A DNA stretch of 64,000 nucleotides from Rattus norvegicus. Lineage: Eukaryota; Chordata; Mammalia; Rodentia; Muridae. The notes below the pieces were generated by a model. That model saw only the letters and a list, made by a program, of their open reading frames with translations. It did no database searches and was not told the origin of the DNA. The stretch is from the NCBI RefSeq assembly GCF_036323735.1, contig NC_086033.1:5042968-5106967 (forward strand), read 5' to 3'. Positions 23,891-35,699 of this stretch are shown piece by piece; within the stretch, counting starts at the first letter, position 1, and every line of letters starts with the position of its first letter. Made by a program: the position numbers and the translations under genes.

Positions 23891-25259
23891 AAAGCTAACA
23901 CTGTCAACACGGATGGAGCTAACTGCTAGGCTGGACTCAGATTTTGTTCCCGTTGACAAAGAAGTGTTAGCAGGGAGGAGGAGGGAAAACTTCTGAAACA
24001 CTATATCCTCTACTGCTGACACCTTGGGGGGGGGGGGTCCTGTGGCCATTTAACATCAAAAGCAGGCCACTCTAAGTTACATTAAGTGGTCATTAGTCCT
24101 AACAACCTGTCCCATGTCAAAAAATTTCATCAGTCCAACTCCAAGAACACAGAAAACAAAAGAACAACTAACACAAAGTACCCTCTTTCGCAGCTGAAGT
24201 ACACAGACCAGCCTGTCCATGCCACGGACAGGATAACTCAGGCCTTCTGCTCCAGCCACTGGCCAGATCAAAGTCCTGTTACTGAGGCTGTCCGAGCCCT
24301 CCTTAAGCTTGCACATATGAATCTAACCAAAAGCAGAACACAAAGAAGCTAGATAGAGGAGACGTAGACAACTGTGGTACATCGCTCAAGCTGTCACTTC
24401 CCCGATTCACACTCTCCTGTGGGTCCCCCACAAGAGGGGAGTTTACTGGCCAATACACAAAATATGAGGTACAAATTGAACCACTACCTGGACCTCCTGA
24501 AATGTGACTCACAGAGGAGGAAATCTATGCAAAAACAAGAGTTTAGTCATTCCAAAATATCAGGGTCATCCCATTTCAGAGAGAGAAGTCCCTGAGCAGA
24601 GTCTACCAGGGAGTTATATACTTGCAATTAAGGTACAATTCAAACAATTGGGGCAGAGTTTGGACAAAGGTAACTATATAGGGTACAATCAGTGGGGAGA
24701 TGCAACCTCCAAATAGACTTGCAGTCAGTGGGCTGTTCTGGGACCTTCTGAGGGAGTCGGATGGGGAGTCACAGGAGGCTTTTTCAACAGTCTGGTTTGC
24801 AGCTGTTGCAGGAACTACACTAGCTCTACTCCTCCTGGAAGGGAGGGGTCCTTCTGTGCTCAGAGGTTTGTGGTGGAATTTTCCCGCTGGCCTCAGATTG
24901 GCCCCAACTCTGACTCTTTCATGGGGACTTTGGATCTGGAAAGCTGTGGAAATGCTTTAAATAGGGCTTAATGGGCTATCCTAGAACAAATATGGAAGAC
25001 TTTGTTACTAGAAGTGGTTTAAATTGTGTGAATCTGTCCCAATCCTTCTGTGAAGAATTTCAATATTTGCCTAGAGACTCTTTGGGGAGGTTTTATGGTA
25101 AAGAATGTGGCTACCTTTTGCACTTGTCTGAAGAATCTGCCTGAGACCAAGGTTATGAGAATCAGATAAATTGAATTGAAAAAGGAAGACTCAGAAACAC
25201 CACTATGTGGCCCCCATAGTCTCATATGTTTGAACAAGCCTCTGGAAGCCTCAGAGTGG
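23891..25259. other. Unassigned, possibly retroviral sequence (copy A)
   Basis: This lies upstream (in minus-strand sense) of the ERV1 pol remnant and could be its degraded 5' part. I find no clear gag, protease or LTR motif. The copy-B equivalent is 60906-62269. Confidence 0.35.
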
Positions 25260-25610
25260 AATGTGCAGGTTTGTATATGCTTGGCCCAGGGAGCGGTACT
25301 ATTATACGGTACGGATCTTTGGAGTAGGTATTTCCTTGTTGGGTCAGGTGTTTCGCTGTGGGTCTGGGCTTTAAGACCCTCATCCTAGCTGCCTGAAACT
25401 GAGTATTCTGCTAGCAAACATCAGATGAAGATGTAGAACTCTCAGCTCCTACGGCACCATATCTGCTTAGATGCTGCCAGGCTCCCACCTTGATGATAAA
25501 GAACTGAAGATCTGAACCTTTAAGCCAGCTCCAATTAAATGCTGTCCTTTGTAACATTTGTCTTAGTCATGGTATCTGTTCTCGGCAGTGAAACCCTAAC
25601 TAAAAACTTC
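25260..25610 (+). repeat. Mid-repetitive element, second of two (copy A)
   Basis: A longer copy of the element at 20850-21092, with about 130 extra bases at its left end (TGCTTGGCCCAGGGAGCGGT block). The copy-B equivalent is about 62270-62615. Confidence 0.5.
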
Positions 25611-25748
25611 ACATAGATGCCTGGAAGTCTAGATAATTAGCATGCAGACCCCATAAATGTGTCCCTACATATCTCAAGAAACACTTTGTTCAGGTATGAT
25701 CCATTGCCACAAATTAGGAACACGATGAAGGACAAACATCCACGGTAG

Positions 25749-25930
25749 GGGCTGGAGAGATGGCTCATCATTTGAGAATTTGTTTCTCAAAAGACCTGCA
25801 GGGCACCTAACAATCCTCTGTCACTTAAGTTTCAGGTGAAACCCAATGACCCCTTCTGGCCTTTGGGGAATAGCATGCACAGACCTACAGAAGGCAAAAC
25901 ACTCATAAATGTAAAATAAATCAACAACAA
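25749..25930 (+). mobile_element. B3-type SINE, copy A
   Basis: Plus-oriented SINE starting GGGGCTGGAGAGATGGCTCA and ending in an A-rich tail with AATAAATC. The copy-B equivalent is 62759-62945. Confidence 0.75.
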
Positions 25931-26649
25931 CAATAAAGAAAAACAAAAGCACTCAAAGGAGGGAAAACCAAAGGAGAAAACTCATAGGGCACCTTTGCCT
26001 GGATATTTTGTCCAGCTTTTAAAGAAATCTAGAAACTGAATTGTAAACTATGTGGTCTGCTTGAGTTGAAATCCCAAATGAACATAGTACATTGTCAAGA
26101 ACAAAAGTCATCATCCTAATCAAGAAGAACAAGAAAACAACCAACCATAAAAACCCTATCCCCTGAAAGGTCTTGCAATTTATTATCTCCTCTGTGCAGT
26201 TACAATTGATATCATGTTTGAAGGAAACCAAAAGCAAGCAATTCTGTTTCATGACTGCTTCTATACTCCCTATAATATTGTTTTATTTCCTGGGAGATAC
26301 TACAGAACACCTGATGAATATTCCATTAATATGTTCAACACTCTCATCCACAAAAGAGTATATTTTAGTGGTCACTAAATATTTGATAAGGATAAAGCAT
26401 TGATATTTTATTTTCAATAAGAAGTTGGTATTCAGAGTTGGACACACAATCTACACTGAAAGTACAATTGTCTTTGTATCTCAGTCTAACTGGGAAGTAA
26501 TTATGATGCCCAATCCCTGTGAGAATGCAGAGATCCATCTCTGCCTGAGAGCTGTGGGATTTCAGATGGTTACATCACACTTCAATAAAGAAGGTTCTTA
26601 AGAGTGACGAGTTCGAGATCACTGTTTGATTCACAAGGATACATTTGAT

Positions 26650-27854
26650 TTACTCAAAAGTAACAGGACACAAGGATTCAATATCTGCGGTGTAGATGGT
26701 CTTGCTGGCCTCCTCACAGAACCTCTTTCCCTCCTCACAGGATGCTTGCAGTTCAGTCTGCTCCACCAGCAGTTTTCTGTTCTCATTCATCAGAATCCTT
26801 ACATTCTTCTTCAATTCATTGCATTCATTCAGGAGGTGGAAGTTTCTGATGCTGAATCAAAAACAAATAATGGTAAATCCCAGGCAGTTTCTATTTGCCT
26901 GCCACTCCTGCAAGTACAATCATCCCTTCAAGGGCCCCATCCCCAGGCATCTCCAGACTAGAGCCACAGTTTACATGATAGCACCAATTAGAGGCAGGTC
27001 AAATCCCGAGTCCGCACTCCATGGGAATCAAAGTACTTCAGAAAATCTTGACACTAGAGGGTATATATACATCAAAGAAGAGGAAATGGTGCATATGGGT
27101 GCTTATGTGTTCATGGTATTCTAAAACCATTGGCAGGTAGAGGGCCAATCCCCTCTGAGGGCTGATAGAAGACCCAGCAGCTATACAAACTTTCCATGTG
27201 TTTCTCATGGATCACAGATCTTTTTTCAAAGTCACAGCTGGACAGAAGTATTCCCCGCCTAGTGCTGGGGTCTCCTTTCTGTCAGTGACTCACCGGTAGG
27301 AATTGTTCTCTTGTATGAGCTCCTTGTACTTCTCCATGGCATCACTTATCCAGTTGGTCATCTTATGCATGTCCATCGTTCTCATCTCATGTTGGGATTT
27401 AAGCATTGGCAATTCAACACTCAGCCTGTGTTAGAACATGACCCAAGGAACAAATAACTGTCTGAACCCATGATTTCAGAATTAGGTGAAGTGTAAATAA
27501 AAAATAGCCAATAAAAAATTCAAATTCAAGGAATGGGGGCTAGGGAAGAAAGTGGAAAACTCAAAGACCACAGCAAAAACACAACAGTGAGATTCAAACC
27601 ATCACTCTCCCATAGAAAATATTTCTCTGTAAATCAGCATGCATTTGTTTTGAAATAAGTAATCCTTAAAAGGCTGGTGAGATATGGTCCTATAAAGACC
27701 CTCTGTATAGGAGGGGGGAAAGTCTGAGAGCTGCATGTTTGGGAATAACAAGTGCCAAGAATTTATTCCCACAGTGACCTTTTCTAGGTCACAGTAAACC
27801 ATCCTTGGATAATTAAAAAAAAGAAAATAAAGTTCAAAGCAGGAAAATGAATAA

Positions 27855-27893
<39 letters not shown>

Positions 27894-29943
27894 GTAAATA
27901 AATAAATAAATAAATAAATAAATGAACTCAGACTGTTCTCTGGACTACCTAAGCCCAGTATATACCACAAACTTGCTCCTTCCAATGGTGCTGGTTAAAT
28001 TAATTATCCTGGCCTTTGGACAGCAGAGCTAGGGGACCAAATGGAGGGAGCTGACCTTGAAGAGCTGGCCAGGTAAGCATGAAGGAATTGAATAGTTGTG
28101 TAAGAAGTATAAGATGTTTCCTCCAGTCTGTGCCATAGCCTTGGGTCCAACAGAAAGATGTGATGACATTTCTCTTGTTTTGAATGCAGGGATTCTCAAT
28201 CCTTGTTACAAGACTCCCAGAGGCCGAAACTACTTTTTACAGGGAAGAGGATTCATAACACCTCCTCCCCTCAGGAGAGCCCTATGTGCCAGCAAGGTAA
28301 ACAGAAGGAGCAAAGTGCTCTGTTGATCAATGACGGCCTCACGGACTCATCACTATCATGACCTGCAAACTGTTCATCAAACAAATCCTCAGACCCAATC
28401 AAAGGTCCCAGACTTCCTGATCCTGAGCAAAACACACACAAATACTTTCACATCCATCCATACATACCAACCCATATACAAACATAATTAGAATGCCAAC
28501 TTTATCATGGAGGTGCCATAGAATCAGTGTATAACGACCAAAATCAGAGTAAGAGTGAGGACATTCAGGCATTTCATTCACACACTTAGATGCAGCAAGT
28601 GTGACCAGGTCCTTCCAGCTGTTGAAAAAAATCCAATCCAACTCCAAGGAGATCAGGGTCAAGTACAAGAGAGGTTGACCCCAAACACACAGCACCTAGC
28701 TTCTCTCACAGGCCAGCACCTGCCAAGGCTCCTTAAAATCCAGAATGAGAGGTGAAACACTTTTTTTTTTTTGGTTCCTTTTTTCGGAGCTGGGGACCGA
28801 ACCCAGGGCCTTGTGCTTCCTAGGTAAGTGCTCTACCACTGAGCTAAATCCCCAGCCCCGAAACAGTTTCTTGATGTGAGGAAATCTTGGCTTAGCAGAG
28901 AGAGCACAAGACAGTCAATAGGTTACAGGGCATAATGACTACCTGTAGTTCAAACCATCATTGACATAAAGGTCCAGGATTCGAGAAAGTTCATCCCGCT
29001 CGATTTTACACTTCTGGATTTCAAGTTTTAGTTCCTCCAATTTCTTTATACGCTTTTCATGGTTACTGATGAAATTTTCTGATGATGCCTTCCGAATAAA
29101 CCCTGTAGATAGATAAACACAAGTGAATGTACATATTGGATAGCCCATGGGCAGAAAAGACCATTCTGAATCTCAAAATGGAGGTTGAGGAAGAGGAAAG
29201 GCTGGAGACTTGTTGAATCCCTGAAAGAGAAGAAAAGCTATCTTTAATGTGGACTCTTAAGCTATTTCCCTCTTCCCAACCTCCATTGCCATACATAAGC
29301 CTCACTCACTATTACATGATCCCTCATCGTGAAAGATAGAATCTACCTCAGACATAAAGATTTGGGACATTGTCAGCAGATAACAGATGTGGAGCAGGTC
29401 AATCCTGGAGTTCACAGCACCATCAAACCCTAATCGTGTGTTCAAGCTTAAAGTGTCTGCGACCTCAATTCATGACTAGGGGGTTCATCCTTCCTTGTTG
29501 TTGTCACCACAGACTTAGTAACCTACAGGAATCTAGAGGATGAAGTGCTTCAGCACCCAACCATGAATGGGCACATTGTTAGTCTCATAGGGCTTCCTCC
29601 TGGCATTCCTTGGCAGTAGAAATTAAAAAGCTCATAGAAAAGAAGCTGCAGGCTGTCCAATTCCTGGCTCTCTGTCAAATTAATCATCAGGACTCTTGAC
29701 TCTTGGTCTGCAATTGACAAATTCCAAGGCTCCTGCTTGTAAGGCCGACTCCTGAAAGGCTCAGCTCAAACCTCCCTCCTGGAGGAAGTTCCCCAACTCT
29801 ACCCAGTACTCACTGTGCCTTCCCCAGAATGATTTCATTCTTCTGTACTTACAAGACAGGAGGCCAGCTTTCTTCTGCCTCGGTCTGGTCTCTCCTTGGT
29901 CTCCCCTCTCCTTCTGAACGAGCTTGAGCAGCTGGTGAAACAT
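26650..29943 (-). CDS. Takusan/SPEER-like protein, gene 2 (intact, 207 aa)
   Basis: Four coding exons on the minus strand: E1 29814-29943 (43 codons plus 1 nt), E2 28943-29102, E3 27294-27425, E4 26650-26851 ending in TAA. They total 624 nt, a 207-aa protein plus stop. All three introns are GT-AG and every junction phase closes. E1 begins MFHQLLKLVQKERGDQGETR and contains SCKYRRMKSFWG. E2 carries the Takusan core (KIERDELSRILDLYVNDGLN). E3 and E4 are Glu/Lys-rich and probably coiled coil (HLLNECNELKKNVRILMNEN). Compared with gene 1, the last exon has no donor and reads to a stop after the motif EEASKTIY, so this paralogue is naturally short, resembling testis SPEER / Spetex-2 proteins (recalled, not searched). 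A minus-strand AATAAA at 26407-26412 suits a short 3'UTR. A perfect CRE lies about 130 bp above the ATG. No disabling change is visible. Confidence 0.8.
27850..27923. repeat. (AAAT)n microsatellite in gene 2 intron 3 region
   Basis: About 18 AAAT units with one AAGT change, upstream of exon 3. It also creates a fortuitous minus-strand frame of repeated IYLF-type residues. Confidence 0.95.
28761..28859 (-). mobile_element. ID SINE within gene 2 intron 2
   Basis: Reverse-oriented ID element (poly-T, CGGAGCTGGGGACCGAACCC, ending CTAAATCCCCAGCCCC) with short GAAACA repeats either side. It sits between exons 2 and 3 of gene 2, just downstream of the exon 2 donor. Confidence 0.9.
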
Positions 29944-30009
29944 GCCTGTTTGTGAACCTAAAAGGCACTGAGGGAATCCCACAGGCAGTTGGTGTCACCA
30001 CAACACTGG

Positions 30010-30082
30010 TGACATCACAGAAGATTTTAGTGCTCTCTTAGATACAAGAGATTGTCCAAGGAAGAGATTACTGATGACGTCA
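30010..30082 (-). promoter_or_regulatory. Gene 2 proximal promoter with perfect CRE
   Basis: A full palindromic CRE, TGACGTCA, lies at 30075-30082, about 130 bp upstream of the gene 2 ATG. A second CRE-like TGACATCA is at 30010-30017, 67 bp upstream. Both sit in sequence homologous to the upstream region of gene 1. CRE sites bound by CREM are characteristic of post-meiotic germ-cell promoters. Binding here is inferred. Confidence 0.5.
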
Positions 30083-31532
30083 CTGGAAAGTTCTATGGCC
30101 TACCTGCTAACCAGCTCTCCCAAAAGAAACCAATTTCTATGGGGCCCTTTTCTGCAGCCTCTCCTGTGACCCAGGGAATATCCTTTGGCAACTTCTCCTC
30201 CAGAGTTAGATATTTCTCTCTGCTTCATCAGATGTCATCAATGCTTTTGATGGGGAGAGTTGGTTACAACCCTGAATTGCATAAGATATTTTTGTTAGTA
30301 TCTAAATCTCTAGGGACCACAAATGAGGACGATTTCTATCAATAATAAATCTACACTTGAGACGGTGCACATATATACAGTCTAATTCCCAAATTTTTCT
30401 GTTTCCTAGAGGCCAATATATTCCTCCTGTAATTTTAATTTTATAAAACCTGAATAATATTTGCTTATTGTGCATTGCTTGATAGCCAGGGCTATTTCCA
30501 CATACACGTCCATGTAGTTCACAAAGTCAATGTTAATAATCCTACTTTTTGCAATAAAAACTCCCTTTTCTTCGGAATATAGGGGATCAACTACAGGGCA
30601 AATATAAAATCATAAATTTCTGTCCCTTCTTTTACATATTAAGTAGGACATCATCCCTTTCTCAAATATAGCCAGACAATTAAATTGGTCATCAGTGAGC
30701 AAAGGTCAACCTGGACTTCGTGTTCCTACATTGTAGCCCGACAGCCATCACTTCTCCAATATCTGTCTTCCTTAATTTCCAAGTCCAGGCATGAGGATAT
30801 TGGGGGTTGCCCCTTGATACAATTGATGCAATTTTGCATTTCATATTTGACTTTGCTGGTACTCTGACGAGGATCAACATAAAACTTGGGATTTTCTTAA
30901 TCTCCTTTATGAATAGAGATGAATGCACAATCTGCTCTGTCGTCTATGTTATTATGGCTACAGTGAGGACCAAGTATGCTAAAGCTCTTCATCTGATTTT
31001 TCAAACAGCATGCTCATACAAGTGTGGACTTCTGTGGGTTGTGCGAGGGCAAGGTTGAGAACACTGGCTGAGGGCTGTGAATGGAGAAGTGGGACGGTGC
31101 ATGCAGGATGGAGGGAAAGGCCTGTGTGTAGGTCATAAACAAAATCACAATATCCATTGATTTAATGACCATTCAGGAAGTGGACTTCTGCAAAATGACT
31201 TCAGCTGACCAGCATGGCAGGAAACCAGAAACAGATTCAATGGGGATTTAGATCAACTGGATGGGAAACATGGGCTTAGAGGCAGAGACATGTCAGCTCA
31301 GGAAGAGTGGAAAAGCCAGTGTTGTCTGTTAAGCTTCTCAGCCCCATGGTTAAAGGCAAACAGCAACAAGTTTTAGCACTGAGGAAAAGAAGAAATAAAA
31401 GCCAATTTGTTGAAAAGTCTGGTCACCAGAAAATACTGACATCCTCTGTGATGCACATCATCTCTCAGGGGTCCGGGCCATCAGAATAGCTGGATGATGG
31501 CTCTCGGCATGGGCTCTGCCTGCACCCCTTTC

Positions 31533-31857
31533 CTAACTGCAGAGCTCAAATCTGCTTCAGCCGAGTCATCAGCTCCCCATTGTGTGGCATGGAGATCAGA
31601 TCGCTGCGTCTGCCTATGCAGTCTTTCTTTACCTATGAAGACCTGAGGAACTGTTCTCCATCCAGTGAGCTGTTGTAAATAATCTTGAATCTCATTGGTG
31701 TTGTTAGTGGCTGTGATGTTCACGAATCCATAAGACCAGGTTTGAAAGGCAGGTGACTGAGGATTTCTTGGGTCTTTCTGCAATAGGGGCAGGTGGGCTG
31801 GATGAACACGACCACCTTCCCAGACGGACACCTGCAGTTCACAAACCACTGAGCCAC
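31533..31857 (-). pseudogene. Glrx: Glutaredoxin-1 processed pseudogene
   Basis: The minus strand reads as an intronless glutaredoxin-1 (thiol-disulfide oxidoreductase, cytosolic). The redox motif TCPYC is still present near residue 22, followed by KTQEILS and later EIQDYLQQLTG, RTVPQVFIGK and GELMTRLKQI. It covers the whole expected length of about 107 codons. Disabling changes are a start codon altered to GTG (31855-31857), a 1-nt loss after about codon 43 giving TGA, a second frameshift after FIGK, and an in-frame TGA before the final ALQL. Lack of introns and multiple lesions indicate a retropseudogene. It lies upstream of gene 2 in unit A; the matching part of unit B is outside the window. 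Confidence 0.85.
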
Positions 31858-33421
31858 GCCGACAGGCTGCAGCTTTCCAGGAAGGAACATTCGGTTGAAG
31901 GTGCTGGTCCCGTGTCAAATGGAATTGGAAAACCTGATGTCTTTGCTTCTGTGGACCAAGACCGGAAAAATCCAACTACATAACAATCTGAGGACAAGTT
32001 GTGAGAGGTTTGTTCTTTCCTTCAATCATGTAGGTCCTAGGAAGGAGCTCAGGTGTAGGGAGTTGGCAACAATTACCTTTATCTGCTGAGCCATCTCATC
32101 TGCTGAATCCCTCATTCATGGAACTGAAGAAACTCTGTATCCATCTGGTATTCTGTGTATATATCTGTGTATCATTTGTACAGTGGATACTTTTGTCTGT
32201 TGGTTGGAAAGCACCAGTCTGGTGGGCTCATGGTTGGTCTCAGTAGTCCAGTCCAGGAGCTGCTTTACAAGAACCATTCATTGATCTAGAAGAAACTCTT
32301 TTTATAGGCAGTGAGATCTACTGGAACAATATCAACCATCCTTCTCCCTTCCCAGTTCTGAACTGAATCATTCTCCACCAAAGGCCTGTGGTCTCTGCTG
32401 CAGGCTGCACCCCCAAGGCTGTCTGAAGCTTGCTCATAGCAGTGCATTTATGGGACGGCAACATGATTTCCTCACCACTTCACCCCCAGGAGAGTTTTTT
32501 CAATTCTTTATTTAATCTGATGGGTCTAATCTACATCGTCACCCAGGATGAGATGGGGGAGTTCTGCTCCAACCCTTACAGGAAGAGATCCTGAGATATG
32601 ATGCTGTACCCACTAATGCCTTACCTGGACGCCTGCCAGTTTAGACAGTAAGCATGGCTATCCAATATATGTGTTCCTACTGGTCTCTAGAGAGAGAGAG
32701 TGAGAAAATATGCCTTGTCCATATGAAGGCAGAAAAGAATGTGTGGTTCTAGAAGACAAGGTACGAAGGACTGCGTGAAAATCCCAGTGACTGAGAAAGC
32801 AGCCTGGAGCCAGTTGTGTTATTGAGACTTCCGACAGCTTGGCCTTTACACATGTGACACAGCAGACTCCCATGAGCAAATCCTTAGCCTGGAAGATGTA
32901 GTTATGGTAGCCCAGAAGAACAAACACAGAACTGTCCCCTCTGTCTGCCTCTTACTACTCTGATCTCCCACATCACCGGAGGCTGAATGGTCTTCCGCAT
33001 ACCCTGAGACGCAGCTCACAAGGGACAGCACCTGTGTTCAACAGAGCTTCATCTGAGCCTGCCCTTGGCCTGTGGTGGATGTGCAGGAAGTGAGCTGACA
33101 AGTGAAATGTAGCCTGGCTGGGTCTCAAAGTGCAGCTTGAGACTCACCCACTGTGATTGTCAACACTTCCATGTCTCCATTGGGAGAGCAATGTCACAAT
33201 GTCCTCCTACTGTCTTCTCACTCCATTCACATGCTTCGTGTGACACAAGCTCATTCACAGTTCCACAGGATGCAGCATAGCTTCAGAGCCCTCATGTCGG
33301 GCCACAGAAGCCAAGAGAGCAATGTCACAGTTCACAGTGATAATGTAGATAAGCCAGGGCCTTTCCTCCAAGTTTTACTTTCAAGTGTATCCTTTTATTG
33401 CAGTTTACGCTACTCTTTCTA
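31858..33421. other. No recognisable gene
   Basis: Between the Glrx pseudogene and the orphan promoter block. Weak frames on both strands without family motifs. Its junction with the promoter block near 33421 is where Takusan exon 1 would be expected but is missing. Confidence 0.45.
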
Positions 33422-34150
33422 GAAGGCCACCATACAGGAGAGCATTTGGATGACGTCACTGGGAACTGCCAGGGCCTCCTGCTAACCAGCTTTCCTTATG
33501 GTGACCAGATTCTGAGGTGCCATGTCCAGGAGGCTCTCCAGTGACACAATGGAACCCTTTCCATATCTCCTCCCTCTAAAGCTAGAGATTTCTCTTTGCT
33601 CCATTAGTAGTTACATGCTCTGAAAGGGCAGATTGCGTCAGGGGCCTGGCATGGGGAGAAAACATCAAGGGACATGGGGTGGAAGATTCTTCTGCATAAT
33701 AATTTTATTCCCAGATCCAGTCCTGTGACATACATTCCAATTTCCTAGGTTTTCCTGTTTCCCAAAAGGCAGTATTTCCCTCCAGACCTTTAATTTAATG
33801 GATATTGGATTTCATTTTCTTATTGTGCATTCCTTCCAAGGTGTCTTTCTTTACATATATTCATGGATGTGTACTCACAAAGTCTCTGTTTTGCATCCCT
33901 CTGTTGCAATGATCTTGGTAACATAGTGAACCCAGTTACACAGTGAATATACAACTTTAAATGTTGTGCACCTACTTCAAATGATAAACTTTCAAATCCT
34001 TTCTCCAAAAAATAACCAGATATTAGTGAGCAAAGGACAACGTGGACGGAGATTGCTCTTCCGCAGTTCCATTAGACGTCTCTTCTCTAGTATCCACCTT
34101 CCTGAGTTCCCAGGGCCAGGCCTGAGGGTGTTAGAGTTTGGACCATGATC
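33422..34150 (-). promoter_or_regulatory. Orphan third copy of the Takusan-family promoter region
   Basis: This stretch is clearly related to the upstream regions of gene 2 (about 30060-30800) and gene 1 (about 7045-7480). Shared blocks include the CRE with GTCACTGGGAA-type flank, the 'CCTGCTAACCAGCT' block, a 'TTTCTCTTTGCT' block and the distal block with GTGAGCAAAGG. A perfect TGACGTCA lies at 33451-33458. No Takusan exon 1 follows on its downstream (lower-coordinate) side, where unrelated sequence begins. Confidence 0.55.
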
Positions 34151-34289
34151 CTGTATTCATGCCAAATGTAAGATCCAGGAGGTTGGGCAGGGAGTGGAAG
34201 GACTTGAGGTCAGGTGAAAGCTCAACTTTAATAGGTCCAGAAGTTCTGGAGGGAGTCTATTTGGCCTTGTCATCTGTGGCTTCAACATT

Positions 34290-35110
34290 CTTGACCTAGT
34301 TGTGAGGAATCCATGTTAAAATTCCACCTAACCTCATAACTGTAAGAGTGTAAAACATCGCCACGTAAGTTCATTGCAAATTGCTTTCATTGTCCTTTCG
34401 TTGCCCACTACCACCAGGTCCAAATTAGGGGATATTGTAGATAGATTTAGAGGTTCACTGGGTCTCTCTGATAGTCAAAGTAATAGACTTTACAGAGAAC
34501 TGGACAGACAGGATTTCAAGAATAAAATAGTTGAAGAATTCTGCCAACCTCTGATCTCTAAGACTTAGAAGCAATGGGGCGTGTATTCTAAACATAATAT
34601 TATAGGGTTCAACCCCTCCTTGTATGGAGTACAGCAGGCCCAAAATAAGAAAAGAGCCTTTCCACCTTTCCTGGACTCTAATGAGAGTTTTCTTAGTGTC
34701 TCCTTTAATGTCTTGTTCATTATTTCCACCTACCCAGAATTCTGCACAACAAAGACTCCAAACTATTCATACATCTTTGACTGTTATTCATAGGCTTTGG
34801 CCGTGAGAGCTGGGCTATTATAGGACAGCATTCCTAGTGAGTGGCAAAATTAGGAGGAAAGTTCCTAGCAGAGCTTTCTAGTTGCTCTATGATCAGTTTC
34901 AGTCCGATGTAGTGAGCTTCTACTCACCCAGAAAGGGTATCAATAAAAACAAGCAGGTACTTTTATCTGACTCTAGGAGGCCATGTGTCAGTTAATTCAG
35001 GTTCCCATAATTTATCCTAGCGTTGGCTACCTGTATGCAATCCTTTCTGGGTAAATGATCTCTGTTTTTTATTTACATAGGTGTAAATGTGACATCTGGC
35101 TTTGACATCT
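34290..35110 (-). mobile_element. Second ERV1-like integrase remnant
   Basis: The minus strand shows degraded integrase: a YLLVFIDT-type catalytic-core start near 34945 and downstream text near 34750-34640 resembling the conserved integrase C-terminal core. Many stops are present. It is distinct in sequence from the remnant at 21.7 kb, so it is a separate insertion. Confidence 0.5.
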
Positions 35111-35506
35111 CCTTCTACACTGTCCAGTGTATGTAGGTGTAACATACCTTGGTGTTGGCAACTCAGAGAGTTCTGTGGACCCAAGACAAGTAGTCTGGTA
35201 AAGCTGAGTTACCAGAAACCTGCCAATTCTTTCTGGAAGAATGATCTTTCCCTCTGGTGTTCACCACTAACCTCTGGCCTCAAGCTATTCATTTGATTCT
35301 TTTGCATCCTCGCCTCTTAGTTATACTCGAAATACACGAGATCTAAGGCACAAACCACATGAAACTCAAGAAGGATGACGAAAATGTGGATGCTTCACTC
35401 CTTCTTTAACGGGGGAACAAAAATATTCACAGGAGGGGATAGGGAGGAAAATTTTAGGGCAGAGAATGAAGGAACGGCCATTCAGAGCCTGCCCCACATG
35501 TGGTCC

Positions 35507-35690
35507 ATATAGATAGATAGATAGATGGATAGATAGATAGATAGATGATAGATATATAGATATAGAGATATAGATATAGAGATATAGATATAGATATAGA
35601 TATAGATATAGATATATAGATATAGATATAGATATAGATATAGATATAGATATAGATATAGATATAGATATAGATATGGATATATATCCA
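35507..35690. repeat. (GATA)/(TAGATA)n satellite-like tract
   Basis: About 180 bp of GATA units passing into TAGATA hexamers, next to the L1 3' end that follows. Long open frames across it are repeat artefacts. Confidence 0.95.
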
Positions 35691-35699
35691 CCAAAACTA

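Larger units (their letters stand above)
1..26988. repeat. Left copy (A) of ~37-kb tandem segmental duplication
   Basis: The whole stretch aligns in direct orientation and in order with 37083-64000. It starts at the first base of the window, so the true left edge lies outside. Matching landmarks include Takusan exons 1-6 of gene 1, the (GT)n/(GA)n tracts, the L1 fragments, the retroviral pol remnant and the last exon of gene 2. Differences are scattered substitutions plus a few discrete indels: a solo LTR at 21166-21703 here only, and an unshared segment at 14508-15547. I did not compute an identity; by eye it is in the mid-90s percent. Confidence 0.95.

Noticed and set aside
20850..25610. 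The two related mid-repetitive blocks as the two LTRs of the ERV1 remnant
   Set aside because: They read like the plus orientation with an AATAAA near the right end, opposite to the minus-strand pol, and the left ends differ; not convincing as an LTR pair.
35507..35690. Possible CRISPR-like array
   Set aside because: Short-unit tandem microsatellite without spacers, in a mammalian genome.
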